In this document: in pieces, positions 21,805 to 33,752 of the stretch
Layout: every line of letters begins with the position of its first letter
Numbering within the stretch: the stretch's first letter is position 1
Source: Paraphaeosphaeria minitans
Lineage: Eukaryota > Ascomycota > Dothideomycetes > Pleosporales > Didymosphaeriaceae
Assembly (NCBI GenBank): GCA_015832175.1
Contig: WJXW01000002.1
Span: forward strand, 4,216,001 to 4,280,000
DNA: 64,000 nt
Direction: 5' to 3'
Made by a program: the position numbers and the translations under genes
The notes under the pieces: generated by a model
What the model was told of the DNA's origin: nothing
Databases searched by the model: none
Seen by the model: the letters and a program-made list of their open reading frames with translations, nothing else

Positions 21805-23170
21805 TTACTTTGTCTCGGTGTGCCAGGCTACCTCGATCCCCAGCTCGTTCAGCGACCTCTTTAGATCTCCAAAGTCTAGCTTGTCGGAGTCGGAGTCGGA
21901 GTCCTCGTACTCTTCCTACACATTACGACGTTAGTGAAGCTGCAAGCGACAGGGGGCAATGACATTCACTTACGCCTTCTTCATCCGACTCGACACCTCC
22001 ATCGTGGTCGTCCTCACCCCGCGTCTCCCCCAAACCGTGTCCCGGATCCCAACTATTCCGCACGAGAACCACCCCGCGGAGCATCTGCACGTCTCCATCC
22101 TCGCGGCTCTCGAGCAAAGCGCACAGAATCCCCGACGCGGCCGACGAGCTCGCTGCTCGGATGCGAAGCCGCTTCAGGCGGTTGGTGAGGACGTACAGCA
22201 CGCCCGGGCTCAGGTGCGGCCAGTCGAGCTCCAGCCGGTCCACCGACACGCTCTGCTTGAGGAACTCGTTCAGCGCGTCGAGCGTGTCTTCGTCGGGCGC
22301 GCGCGACAGGCAGAGGGACAGCATCGACAGGGTTTTGTGGCTGTGGAGGGAGCCGAGCATCTCCGACGTGAAGAAGAGCGCTGACGACGCGGTCGAGGGC
22401 TCGCGTTCGCTGATGGATAGGAAGGCGAGCTGGGCAATCGACCGGATAACGGAGCCGTCCACGGATTGGAGTTTGGACGTGAAGGTGCTGTGGTGTCCGT
22501 GGGTCGGCGTCAGGAGGCTGGGCTGGGATACGATGGACATGCGCGTCAGATCGAGTCTCGACAGGAGGGCGGCCGTCTCGGCGGGCGTCGTGCCGCAGAA
22601 TCCGTCAAAGGAGAATGCCGTCAGCGATTGGAGGGCTTCCACGGCGTCGAGGCTCTGGTTGTGCATGTTGCCCTCCAAGCTCAGGTCCTGCAGCAACGGC
22701 CAGTGGGAGGCGAGCATCTGCAGCACCTTCGCCACGAAGTCTTCGTACAAGTGTGTCTGCCGTCCGCTGGTCGCCCGAATGGTCAGAGTCGTGACGTTTG
22801 GGAGTTGCGTGAAAGCTCGGTCGAGAGCAGCGAGCTCTTCCTCGTACAGCTCCCATGTTCGAAGGCTTCTCGTTCGACCTGACCCGTCGGCCGAAGGGTC
22901 GGAGTTCAATAAAGGCGTAAGATCAACGTCCTGGAGCTCCAGGGAGATGTCGTGGACGTCTTGAAGTACTTTTTGGGACCTGTCCGCCAACCACCCGGTT
23001 AGGACGGCCTGGCTGCGGAAGACGATAGGTCGTTGGTACAGGAACTTCCGTGCTTCCGCATGTACGTCGTGGCACGCCTGCAGGATCTCTGGTCCTTGCG
23101 AGGGGTCCAGGAGTACGTCTTGATATATGAGCTCTCGCAACTCCAAAGGCAGGGCGAAGAACGGAGTCAT
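21805..23170 (-). CDS. 2EXR/F-box-like protein of unknown function
   Basis: Two exons (23170-21974 and 21915-21805) give 435 aa. The N-terminus MTPFFALPLELRELIYQDVL matches the LPxELRxxIY pattern of fungal 2EXR and F-box-like proteins, followed by LQACHDVHAEARKFLYQRP. The remainder has repeated Leu-rich helical segments without clear LRR periodicity. The intron (GTAAGT to GTAG) joins an acidic stretch ESDEEG to EEYEDSDSDSDKLDFGDLKR, so the C-terminus is acidic and then basic. Such proteins are expanded in Pezizomycotina and mostly uncharacterised; a substrate-adaptor role is only inferred. Without splicing the frame would end a little further at 21923, but the spliced tail fits better. Confidence 0.72.
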
Positions 23171-25274
23171 GTCGTCGAATAAAGGGTGTGTGCCAGCTAC
23201 ATCGGAGTGAGCGCGCAGGACTTTTAAAACCCAATCGCTGCGGGCGTTGTGACCTACCGGCGACCAAATTTCTCATTCGATTGCTACCGGATGGGATATT
23301 GAGCAATGCTCAGTGAACGACCCGTCCGATCTTTGCACTTCACTTCGCCTCAGCTTGGGTCGAATGGTTGTCTTGGTAGATCCGAAATGGGTGGAGACCA
23401 TACAGAAAGAGCTGCTGATCCCAATAGGTCGATTCAATGAGGATAAGCTTGTCTTTGATCTACGATTTATCGAGGCATAGGATCAGCGTGGCCATTTAAG
23501 GATAAATCGCTCCATGCGACCCGTCTCCCAAACGAGCTGGGTCTTGGAAACGACAGGTTGGGGCCATGCTTTTCCCTCGTTCTAATCTCAAATAGATATG
23601 CTCCTTTCATGATTCGTTTTGCAGTGGGACCGTAAACACTGTATTGGTACTGACGGACTTGAGTTGACGATGGCCGGGAACACACAATTTGGCGGCCAAA
23701 GGTTGTGGCGTTTGTCATTCCGCAAAGGGACGGCGCCAGACACGGGCAGGTTAGTCATTGTTTTCATCTTGGATCTGTAAATTCAAAAAGTAAAAAGGCA
23801 CAAAAGCCCAACTCGGGATGGCCTCACCACTAGGTAGGCCCAGGGAAATCCTAACCGTACATCGAGCCAATACGCCAGGAGTAATTGCGGCGCCGTTGGA
23901 TGGAATTCCAGATACGCGAGCCCGAGTTGAGGGCGGAACCCGCTTGGGTTGAAGCGGGCGCGGGATACTTTGACCGGAATCAGGCCAGAACATGAGAGGT
24001 GCTGCAAGTCACGATGGACGGCAGGTCTTACTCCTTGGGCATGGCGAGGGAGGAACGTCGTACGACAACGAACCACTGTAGAACTACCGAGGACCAGTCT
24101 AGCCTTGTCGACAGGGGGGGAGGGGGGTTGGATAGAATTGCTTTTTTAGCCCCCAGACGAACCCACTCCATGGCCCGATTCGTCGCATCCACTAAGAAGG
24201 CGATTGAGCGTTTGCGAGTTTGCGCCAGATCGGCGCTGCAGCAAATGAATCAGTTTGTCGATCAATGATGCTCGAACCTCTGCAGGGCACCGCACCGTAG
24301 GTACCGTCTCTCGACGGAAATGATAGCCATCCAAACTGGGAGACTCGTCGGTGCTTGCTTCTGATACACACCTCGATCTGAACACACGTCAGGCTTCGGT
24401 TGCCATCGTGGCTTCCATGATCTCCAGGCCGAAGGGTAATGAGGGACAGAAGCGCAAGGTGGCGCCGGTTGGGTGATTGTATTCGGAACTGCACTCTGCC
24501 CGCCATGTAATCCGCCCGTTTGTGGTGGCTTGGAGCAGACGGTTTAGGGGCGGTTGATATCCTGCCGCAGTTCTAGACATGACGCCGGAGAATCGTACGA
24601 TGCGTGACTTCGACGGATGTCGCATAGGTAGGTAGGTAGGTACTAGGGGTCTCCCCAACGGACCCTCGCTGCGGGAACCCGAACGCTAAACATTTCTCCG
24701 AACTCTGTCTACACTTTCTACTGTGACAACAGGACCAACACGCTCTAGGTAGGTACCGTATGGGCTGACGATGGCTCGCGGGCTCGTGATCAGAGCTGAT
24801 CAGTCCCTAAAACCTAGGTTTTCCTTCCCCCTACGCCATCTGACCTACCTGACAGCCTCGCGATTGAGAGCAGTGCTGTTGGCGACCACAAGTCAGCTGG
24901 TGAGTGGGCGGCTCTCAGCCTGCTGACGCCACAAGCAGTCAAGACACGCGACCCGCCGCCTCCCGTAACCCTGTGGCTCTCTACCTACGATCCACCTCTG
25001 TCCGCACATCGGGACCGCGCGATCCCGACTGGGTTCCATCTATCGTAGATGATAAGAATCAACGCAATTGGAATCCCAGCAGACGCCCCGTGCGCCGGCG
25101 TACAAGCCACCGATTCTGCTGATGCTCATTCACATTTTGAGAGGCTACCCCGTCCATGTTCGGTTCGCGCTATACTCGATATCACCGACCGAAATAAACA
25201 ATGACTAATTCTCTGAGAATATCCCGTATTCTTTATCCGATCCGAAAATAGCGGTATCATCTCGCGTTATTCGG
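23171..25274. other. Gene-poor region, left part
   Basis: No frame longer than about 105 codons and no domain. A G run at 24113-24125 and TAGGTAGG motifs near 24630 and 24745 are the only visible features. It may include the promoter of the gene starting at 23170 on its left side. Confidence 0.6.
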
Positions 25275-26231
25275 ATGGCTCAACGTGGGCTGGATATGTG
25301 GACGGCGACGTACGTAGGTACCAGAGCAGCATATCTGTACATGCATGAAAGATTCCACAGCCAACGACCTTTGAAGGCTCGCACGAATCTCCGATACACA
25401 TACCGACAGGGGAAATATTCTGCCTACAGCTGGTCTCACTGTCTTGTCAGTTTTCCGGCGATATGTTGGCTGGAGATCGTCCACCTTCACCTATACGGCG
25501 GTCCTCCGAACAGTCGTAACGCGAGGAAACTGACAGCTACGCCTCAAACACACGGAATCCCGCACTCTCAGGCTCCTCGAGCCATTCTGGAAACCTTCTA
25601 CAGCACGTGGCAGTACGAACCCCAACGCCTCCCTATATTCGAGCCCAGTCTGGAAGACGCCACCATTCACGCCCTGGACCAGTACACTTTTCTAGCTCCG
25701 AAGCAAAGAACCTTAGCGAGCACCAGCACTGAAATCAGTTAGTACGCCTCGATAGCCACATCCTTTCGTTTATCTACTGCAAAAAAACAACGTAAGTTGG
25801 AGTTCTCCTGTAGTGAGGCCTTGCTCACGTGCTGGCTTGCATACACACGTGGAAAGCCTGGTTTAGCCGGAGGTTTGGTCAAGGAAGCGCCATCTCTCAG
25901 TGTTTTTGAAGAGGATCAGGAACCTTCGACCAGTAGTATTGAGCACAAGGTCTTACTCTCCCCCACTCCACAGCCTCGAGGCAGCTCATTACTGCCCGAC
26001 ACGCCCTGCTCATGCGGGTTGACGCCACACCTCGTGGCCGCCACCTCGGAGAAAGATGGTACAAGTCGCATGCTCCTGGATAGCCAGCTCGGGCTCACGT
26101 CATTTGGAGACGACTGCGAGCCATCTCAAGATGACAACTGGGCTTACCTACCCACTGACCTCGCTTGCGCTGGGAATGACACAGACCCCGCGTCTCTCGC
26201 CAGCTCGAAGCGTGTACAACGTAGAATATAA
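25275..26231 (+). CDS. Hypothetical protein, weak gene candidate
   Basis: Two open frames, 25275-25737 and 25867-26231, can be joined by an intron with donor GTTAGT and acceptor GTTTAG that keeps the phase (275 aa). The second exon has protein-like composition, acidic and Ser-rich: APSLSVFEEDQEPSTSSIE, DSQLGLTSFGDDCEPSQDDN. No domain, signal peptide or membrane segment is visible. The first 80 codons look less coding-like, so the true start may lie downstream or in another exon. It is the only candidate in about 5.5 kb of otherwise gene-free DNA. It could be a real orphan gene or chance. Confidence 0.3.
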
Positions 26232-27250
26232 GAAACCGCCACATCGTGGAAGCCTCCAGGAGGCGCGAAGCAGAGCGCTACCTACCTTGGGGCTTGCTAT
26301 TATGGAGTCTAGTGTACGCAACCGATGATTGTCGAATAGGAGCGAAACAATGACTTCAACCCGAGAGCGAAAGTGTTAGAACTGGTTGGACATTAACTCG
26401 TCTTGTTTCGTAGTTTTGACGACCACCGGCAAAGTGGACCAATGCTAGTTAGATCGGTTACCTATAACTTCGACGACTGTTTCGTCCACAGACTCTAACC
26501 CACTTTCTGTGTCTGTCGAGGAAGTTTCCATCGCCTGACAACTGTTATAACTCCAGCCATGCTGAGCCCCACCGTACAAGTGTACCTTCACCTCGCCAAC
26601 ACTGTACCTGCCTGCCATCACAGGTCTCAAATGACCCACGTACGCCCCAGAAGCCACCACATGGCCCCGTTCAAAGCCCCAACCACTTGGAAATCCACAC
26701 CTCGCCTAGAACTGCTCTCCGTAGCCATAATTCATGTGGACTAGTAACTTGTAAGCCACCACATGGCATGCGAACGCGCGCGCAGAGTCCAGCCGCAGAG
26801 CCCCGGCCGGGATACCCAAGCCCATCTCTCGTCAGACGTGTGACGACTTCGTTTACCCACATGAAATCGACGCCGCACCCTCCACCACGTGGTGGTGGGC
26901 CAGCCCGCCCCGTGCAAAGCCGCACGCGAGAGGGCCGCGTCGATGGCACAACCTCTTTAGTCTCACAGATCCGATCCGTACCATACCGTAGCCCTGGTCC
27001 GAGGCCTCGTATCGGGCAGCCATTGCGTGGGTACGGTGGGAGGGCAGTGTGCACCCGCCCACGAACAAAAGTTTCATCCGAGACTCCTGCTTCGCAACGC
27101 CACAGGTGGGAGATCATCAACGTAGACTACCTATCTGCCTACCGTAGGCACCGCAGCGTACAGGCGAACTTGAATTGACGTCGCTGTCGCTGTCGATACC
27201 GCCACTAGGTAACAGTTCCACGAGGCTCCCGTGTCCCAAGGGCAGCCGTT

Positions 27251-27284
27251 CCCCCCTCCCTCCCTCCCTCCCTCCCTCCCGTGT
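27251..27284 (+). repeat. (CCCT)n microsatellite
   Basis: About eight CCCT tetramers in a row following a C-rich start. Confidence 0.9.
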
Positions 27285-28033
27285 AGGATCAGCTTTGGCT
27301 AGATACAGTGACGGGCCATTGTCGTACAAGCGCCACAGACAGGGTTTCCGACCACCGACCCTCAATGTTACCTAGATACCTACCTACCACCGTACGGCGC
27401 CGTACCGACCGACAAATCCGACCACCCCACGGTCTCTCCGAATACTCGACACAACGCACCGCTCTTCAGGCGCACCCACACAATCCACGTGCTAGTAGTC
27501 TAGGTAGGTAGTCTAGGTACTCTACCTATCTACAACCGCGCCCGTCACTTCCATCGCCAAACCCCAGCATTTCTTTTGCCCGCCCACGCCCCGGGATCGT
27601 ACGATGCGTGTGCTCGCTCCCAACTCTGGTCGTACGCGTAGGTAGGTACGGTAGGTAGGTCTGCTCGTGCTGGTGCCCACCCTTTCAAACACCACCATTG
27701 ACAGCACGAAGCATCATACGCCTTTCTTTCTCTTCGAATCCCGGCGTCCGTGGATAGCACAGGCGCATGCCATGCTCGCAAGCGATATCGAACTAACCTG
27801 TGTACGGTGTAGGTGGGTATTGGTATTGGTATTGGTAGGGGTAGGGAGAGTGACTTTGCGTCCAACATCACGCGATACCTACCTACCTACCTACCTACCT
27901 GCCGTACGTCGTTTCCTCTCAGCGCCTGCTCATCCGCGGCGAAGACGTCACTAGCCATCGGGCCTCGACGCTTTCAGACACTCTCCTACGTCGCCTTCCC
28001 GAGCTACACCGGTCCGAGGCTACTTGCACCGTG

Positions 28034-28072
28034 TATCGTATCGTATCGTATCGTATCGTATCGTATCGTACG
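28034..28072 (+). repeat. (TATCG)n microsatellite
   Basis: Seven perfect GTATC pentamers. The following CGGTGCGGTA is unrelated. Confidence 0.9.
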
Positions 28073-28700
28073 GTGCGGTAAGTACGTCTCCAGACACGCC
28101 GCCACGAGACGGCCCGGTCCGCGCAAGCGCAAGCGTAGATGCGATGTCCACCGTAGGTAGTCTCGCCCTCGGCCATGGGGTTTCTAGGTACTTAGCAGTG
28201 TACCTACGTGCTAGACTAGCATGTTGGCTGACGGGGTGCACGTCACGGCGGCCCTCGTGCCTCATCGGACGCACGCGTGTACGGTACGCGCACACGGCGT
28301 AGGTTAGCCCCTGACAGCGTCACAAGAGGGGCAGTTGAGTCCGCATGCATGAAAACACCTGATTACCCGTCGTCCTCGAGCCTGGCTGCTCGCTGGCTCG
28401 CTCGCGACGCTGTTCTGCTCCGCACAGGTATGGACGGAGAAGCGTTGGAAGACAGAGATAGTTGTACACTGGAAGCAACGGCTCTACGCTAGCTCGGCAC
28501 CCACATCATCGCTCGCGAATACAAGGCGCCTCATCTTTTGATACAAATGCTCGACTCAATCCGACTTGCTGCCCGGCAGCACGGGCCCCGTGCACTGCCG
28601 CTGCCCCCATCCAAAACCATCCCTCATCCCTCCGATGTCCATAAGTCCAGATAAGGCGGGCTTCATCCCGCGAACGTCTTATCTTCCCCGAAGAGCGCGC

Positions 28701-30131
28701 TTATACGCGCAGCAGCTTCGCGGCATACGATGTGATGAGCTCCTCGCTGGGGAAGCTCATCTCCTCGAGCTTCTGGGCGTACGGGGTGGGCACCTCGGCG
28801 CCGGTGACACGTGCAGGCGGCGCCTTGAGGTAGTCGAAGCCGTACTCGCACGCGAGCGCCATGATCTCCGAGGCGACGCCGAAGGACGGGTAGCCGGACT
28901 CGACGACGAGAAGGTGCCCCGTCTTCTTGACCGACTTGATGATGGCTTCCACGTCGAGCGGCTTGATGCTGCGCAGGTTGATGACTTCGGCCTCGACGCC
29001 GTACTGGGACTTGAGCTGCTCGGCCGCGACGAGCGACTGGCCGACGCAGCGGGAGAGGGTGACCATGGTGAGGTCCTTGCCAGGGCGCTCGATCTTGGCT
29101 TTGCCGATCTGGGGGGGTGTCAGTGGGAGAGCGGGGGCAAAGGGAGGAGACGTACGGGAATGACGAAGTCATCTTTCTGGGCGGCTTCGCTCATGGGGAA
29201 GGAGAGACCGTAGAGGAGTCTGTGATGTGTTAGAGAGCGCTTGGTCAGACTGCTTTCGGGGCGAGTTACTCGTTCTCCAAGACGACGACGGGGTTAGGGT
29301 CGCGGATGGCCGCCTTCAGGAGACCCTTCGCATCCTCGGCGCTGTACGGCGCGACGACCTTCAGTCCGGGAATGCTTCCGTACCACGCAGTGTAGTCCTG
29401 GGAGTGCTGGGCAGCGACACCGGAGGCGAAGCCGTTGGGACCGCGGAAGGTGATGTTGCAGGGCTGAATACCGCCGGACATGTAGTGCGTCTTTGCGCCC
29501 GAGTTGATGACCTGGTCAATGGCCTGCATGGCGAAGTTGAAGGTCATGAACTCGCACTGCCGTCGCCGTTAGCCCCAGGTGTGCTCAAGCTCCCCAGCAC
29601 GGGCGGTACTCACCACGGGGTGCAGGCCCGCCAGCGCAGCACCCACACAGAGACCGGCGAAGCCAGACTCGGTGATGGGGCTGTCGATTACCCTCCTCTC
29701 GCCGAAGCGGTCGAGCAGACCCTTTGTGACCTTGTATCTGTGCTATCGTCAGCGCGTAATCCGCCGAAGCCGCATCAAGGCGCCGCGCAGAGCCAGGGAG
29801 CACGCCCGCAGCTTCCCACCAGCGCTGAGCATGCTCCCGTAATTCCGCGACGCCATTGACACGCATGGAGTGCTACGTACGCGCCGTTGTACTGAGCAAC
29901 CTCCTCACCCAGCACAAAGACCTTGTCGTTCGCCTCCATCTCCTCGGCCATGGCCTCATTCAAGGCCTCTCGCACCGTCATCTCCTTGCTTCCTCCATCG
30001 GAAGCGTATCTCCTGGTGACAATGGACGGGGTGATGGGCTGAGGGCGGAACGCGGGTCGGAAAGCAGGAGCAGCTGGGCGGGCGCCGGACAGCAGGCGGG
30101 CTGCCGGGCGGAGGAGCCTGGAGGCAGCCAT
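28701..30131 (-). CDS. PDB1: Pyruvate dehydrogenase E1 component subunit beta, mitochondrial
   Basis: Five exons (30131-29881, 29737-29614, 29556-29270, 29219-29156, 29108-28701) encode 377 aa. The first 40 residues ([20 protein letters not shown]...) are Arg/Ala-rich without acids, a typical mitochondrial presequence. Then come [56 protein letters not shown], the [19 protein letters not shown] block, [37 protein letters not shown], and the C-terminal transketolase domain ending SYAAKLLRV. With E1 alpha it forms the ThDP-dependent decarboxylase of the matrix pyruvate dehydrogenase complex, making acetyl-CoA. All five exons join in frame and the length matches fungal Pdb1. It is 711 bases downstream of ERG6 on the same strand, probably independently transcribed. 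Confidence 0.97.
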
Positions 30132-30842
30132 TGGAGCGGCGGGATGGGAGGGTGAGGTAGAAGTGAGCGAGGGCCGCGGGCGAGAGATGGCCGGTTTGGG
30201 TAGGTGGAATGCGGAAGGTGTTGACGGTGGTCAAAAGTTTTGATCCTCTTAGGTTTTCGGGATCGGGTTCGATAAGTTGCTGGGTCCGCTGTAGAGGAAC
30301 GAGCCGTCGCGCGCACCGAGCTCCAACCCTCCGACTGTTGGCCGCGTTGGCCGCACGCCTGGCCCAACAACACCGAGACAGATGACAGGTGCATCACGAC
30401 CTTGTTTTCCGTCTTTCAATGCACCGTGGCTGACAATGGAGGCTGCAGTTCTTTTGCAGGCTCCAGTCTGTTAATCATCTTGTACTTTGTAGTCACAGAC
30501 GCATCGAGGCAACACAGGGTTAGGCAGGTACTGGTATGCGCCAGAATTACTCTCTAGTGACAGCGGTACATTGCGCTGGTACACTCTATCAGCAAGTTCA
30601 ACTGCACACCAGTACCACGAACTGCATACCGTCCTCCACTCTGCGCTGCGAAGAGCCCAGATATCAGCTCTATGTGCCTGTCTATGCTGACCGTTTCATT
30701 GCGTTGACATTACTGCAGATAACCCTACTGATAGCCCATTATTACAACAAGATATACTTGCAAGTGCTCAAGATTCTCTTTTGGAGATGCACTAATCCGA
30801 AATCCCGCAGACTAGAAAAGAAGAAAAGGCAATGTGAAAAAT
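30132..30842. other. Spacer between ERG6 3' end and PDB1 start
   Basis: Contains the PDB1 promoter on its left and the ERG6 3' UTR on its right (minus strand). Only short random frames occur. No regulatory site could be named. Confidence 0.55.
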
Positions 30843-32083
30843 CTACGCTTTCGGCTTGCGTCCAACCATCAGGTACATGGGCGTGAAGAGCTTCTGTCTG
30901 CCACCAGCGACGAGGCAGTCGGCAGCGAGCGCAAGACTGTCGGCAGTCTTCTGGGTGCCCCTTGGCGCAATACCGATCGTCTCGAGGGCACCGACGAACC
31001 TGTGGACAAGGCCACGGCCGATCTTGGTCATTCGCAGGATCGTGGGAATGTCGCCAATGGTCTGAATGTACTTCGTCTGCCCGGAAATCGGCCAGTACCA
31101 CGGAGCAGGGTCCTCGTCCCGGTCGGCCAAGTCCTCGTGGTGCTCCAAGACGAAGCCGGCGGTCTTCATGGCCTTGAGGGCCACCTCGATCTTCTCCATG
31201 TTGGAGATACCGTCACCAATTTCGATACCGAGACGGATTTCGCGGTGCTCGGGGTTGTCGTTGTCGTACTTGTCGGTCATGAGCCACTCGTAGACACCAA
31301 ACACGCCGCCGGGCTTGAGGACGCGGAAGATCTCGCTGTAGATACCCTCGAGGGAGGGTGCGTGTACGGTGGCCTCGATAGCGTAGACGGCGTCGAACGA
31401 GTTGTCAGGGAAGGACATTTGCTATTCAGGGTGAGTGCACGTACACAGCAAAGATCCCAACATTGAACGTACCATGAAGTCACCCTTGGTGAACTTGAGC
31501 TTGTGCGAAAGGCCCTCCTTCTCAGCGTACCGAGTGGCGCGCTCGATCTGGTAGTCGTTGTTGTTCAGGCCCACAACGTTAACGTTGGCGAACTTGACAA
31601 TTTCTCTGGCAGGTCCTCCGACACCGCAGCCAACGTCGAGCACGCGCATGTTGTCGGTCAATCCCATCTTGTGCGCCAGGTAGTGCTCGTGGCGGGCAAT
31701 GGCCTGGTAGAAGGGCTCGCCGTAGGCATATCGGCAGAAGTGGAAGCTCTGGCCCCAGCCATACTCGTACAGGTCGGTCGCGAGGTTGTAGTAGTGGCGG
31801 GTGAGGGTGGCATACTCGTCGCGGCGAGCCTGGAACATGTTAGCGAGCCCAAGGGTGAGTGTGTGTACAAGCGGTGTACCTTGCGCGTTTCGTCGGTCTC
31901 GTCGGTGGCGGCTTTGTTGTCCCAGTGCTTGAAGTACTCGTCGACAGCGGCCTGCTGGGCAGCCTTGTCCTTTCTCAACATGGCATTCATACCACCATGA
32001 GCCTGGGCAGACTGGCCGTGCATGGCCTTGTTGAAGTCGGCATCGCGGGAGTGGTCCTCCTTCTCAAGCGCAACAGGAGACAT
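30843..32083 (-). CDS. ERG6: Sterol 24-C-methyltransferase
   Basis: Three exons (32083-31880, 31829-31473, 31421-30843), all phase 0, encode 379 aa, the usual Erg6 length. Visible features are the sterol-binding region [14 protein letters not shown] (about 89-102), the SAM-binding motif [16 protein letters not shown] (about 131-145), [34 protein letters not shown], and motif III-like [20 protein letters not shown], ending in the sterol methyltransferase C-terminal domain with [12 protein letters not shown]. The enzyme adds a methyl group from SAM to C-24 of zymosterol or lanosterol in ergosterol synthesis, at ER and lipid droplets. It is divergent from SLT11; an inverted CCAAT box (ATTGG at 32262) lies about 180 bases upstream. 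Confidence 0.98.
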
Positions 32084-32507
32084 GTTGAATGTATAGGCAA
32101 GGTATTAGACCGAGACAGACAATTGGAGAAGAGAAATAGGGTATGGGAGGAAGAAAAGCACAAATTGCCAGTGAAGTGGTGGATACAGCGCAGGGAATGA
32201 CCCTCTTAAGGAGAAAGACGCTCCTGGAGTAAAATCAACCGCCGGTATAGAATGGCCCCTGATTGGCGGGGGGCGGGTCCGGTGTAAACGACGCTAGTGT
32301 GAAATTACTACCGCCACCGGCCAAGACCTCGAGTGCTCCGCTTCGTCACATCGCGAGAACAGCAAGTTGCAACCAAGTCCACCTACGAACCCTGCTGCGC
32401 CCCGCCCCGACGACGACGCGTCCACATAGAAGCAGAACCGGTCGCATCCCCCTGCACAAAACGTACCATCTTTCCAGCCCGCGCGCGACCGCCCCTCTCA
32501 CCGCGAC
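32084..32507. promoter_or_regulatory. Divergent promoter region of ERG6 and SLT11
   Basis: These 424 bases separate the two start codons. GATTGGCGGG at 32261-32270 contains an inverted CCAAT box, which reads CCAAT towards ERG6 and is followed by a G-rich stretch. A CCAAT-binding complex site is an inference from the pentamer only. No TATA box is evident. Confidence 0.4.
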
Positions 32508-33680
32508 ATGCCGCCGCAAATCAAGCAGGACCTGAATCGGTCGGGCTGGGAGACGACAGACTTCCCGTCCGTGTGCGAGCGATGTCTCCCGGACAACCCG
32601 TATGTGCAGATGCTCAAGGAGGACTACGGAGCTGTAAGTGCCCACACGCCTCCTCTGGTGTCCCCGGACCAGCCTAACAAATCTGCGCAGGAATGCAAGA
32701 TATGCACCCGTCCTTTCACCATATTCCGATGGAAAGCAGACCGCACTGCCCGCCAGAAACGAACCAACCTCTGCCTGACATGCGCGCGCCTCAAGAACTG
32801 CTGCCAGTGCTGCATGCTGGATTTGTCGTTTGGTCTTCCTATCGTGGTTCGTGATGCCGCGCTGAAGATGGTGGCGCCGGGTCCTCAGAGCGACATCAAC
32901 AGGCAGTACTACGCGCAAGAACACGAGAGGGAGATCGAGGAGGGCCGGGGAGCCGTCGAGGCCTACGACAAGACCGACGAGAAGGCACGCGATCTGTTGA
33001 AGCGGTTGGCGCAAAGTGAACCCTACTACAAGAAGCAGCGGCGGCAGGAAGCGGAAGGCGAGGGTGCACAGAAGGCGCTTCCTGCCCCTGGAGGAGAGTC
33101 CAGCTCTGCGGGCGGACACACACCGGGGCCTATAAGGACGAGAGATTCGAGAGGTCCGGTCAGCGGCCGCGGTGGGATGCGACCGGGGCGCGGCGGACGC
33201 GTGGGTGGAGCACCAGCAGCACCAAGTCCTGAGGACTGGTTGCCTCCGAGAGATGTCAACGTTGCGTCACTGTTCGTTACTGGTGTCGAAGACGACCTGC
33301 CCGAGCACGAGATCCGTACACATTTTGCACAGTACGGCAAGCTTCGATCGGTCGTATGTTCACATCGCGCGCATTGTGCATACATAAACTACGTCCAGCG
33401 GAAAGATGCGGAAACCGCGGCAGAGACGCTCAAGGGCAAGGTAGTCATTAAAGGCTGCCCGATGAAGGTAACCTGGGGCAAGCCGAAGCAGCTGGACAGC
33501 CTGGATCAGAATGTCCGGATGATGTACGCGAAAGAAGGCAGACAGGCGAGCGGCAGTGCCAGACGCGCGCAGGCGGCTATTGAGGTGGCGCCCGAGGCCA
33601 GCCTTGACACGCTGGCGGCCATTGCGCCACCTCCAGGAGCAGACGATGAAGTCAACTATGCCAGTCTGGCTGGCAACTAA
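32508..33680 (+). CDS. SLT11: Pre-mRNA-splicing factor SLT11/ECM2 (RBM22 family)
   Basis: Two exons (32508-32633 and 32691-33680) encode 371 aa. The N-terminus has the family's Cys-rich part: WETTDFPSVCERCLPDNPYV, then after the intron ECKICTRPFTIFRWKADRTA, RQKRTNLCLTCARLKNCCQC and CMLDLSFGLPIVVRD. An RRM follows at about residues 231-306: ASLFVTGVEDDLPEHEIRTH, LRSVVCSHRAHCAYINYV, GCPMKVTWGKPK. Ecm2/RBM22 sits in the activated spliceosome next to U6 snRNA with Cwc2-type function. The middle holds a Gly/Arg-rich linker (SGRGGMRPGRGGRVGG). The 57-base intron has GTAAGT, GCCTAAC and GCGCAG but is a multiple of three without a stop, so retention would add 19 residues just before the Cys cluster. 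Confidence 0.94.
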   Translation: MPPQIKQDLNRSGWETTDFPSVCERCLPDNPYVQMLKEDYGAVSAHTPPLVSPDQPNKSAQECKICTRPFTIFRWKADRTARQKRTNLCLTCARLKNCCQCCMLDLSFGLPIVVRDAALKMVAPGPQSDINRQYYAQEHEREIEEGRGAVEAYDKTDEKARDLLKRLAQSEPYYKKQRRQEAEGEGAQKALPAPGGESSSAGGHTPGPIRTRDSRGPVSGRGGMRPGRGGRVGGAPAAPSPEDWLPPRDVNVASLFVTGVEDDLPEHEIRTHFAQYGKLRSVVCSHRAHCAYINYVQRKDAETAAETLKGKVVIKGCPMKVTWGKPKQLDSLDQNVRMMYAKEGRQASGSARRAQAAIEVAPEASLDTLAAIAPPPGADDEVNYASLAGN

Positions 33681-33752
33681 GCACGTATTACATTTGTAGC
33701 ATTGGTCGGCGTTCAGGATGGGTATCACGATTCGTATTGGACGGAGAAAAGT

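Larger units (their letters stand above)
26232..28700. other. Gene-poor region, right part
   Basis: GC-rich open frames occur on both strands but none has a domain or coherent exons. The DNA is full of TACC/TAGG tracts, partly palindromic, and two microsatellites listed separately. The right edge is the 3' flank of PDB1. Confidence 0.6.

Noticed and set aside
32346..33119. 257-codon frame antisense to SLT11
   Set aside because: It is a shadow of the real coding sequence, which carries zinc-finger and RRM motifs on the plus strand.
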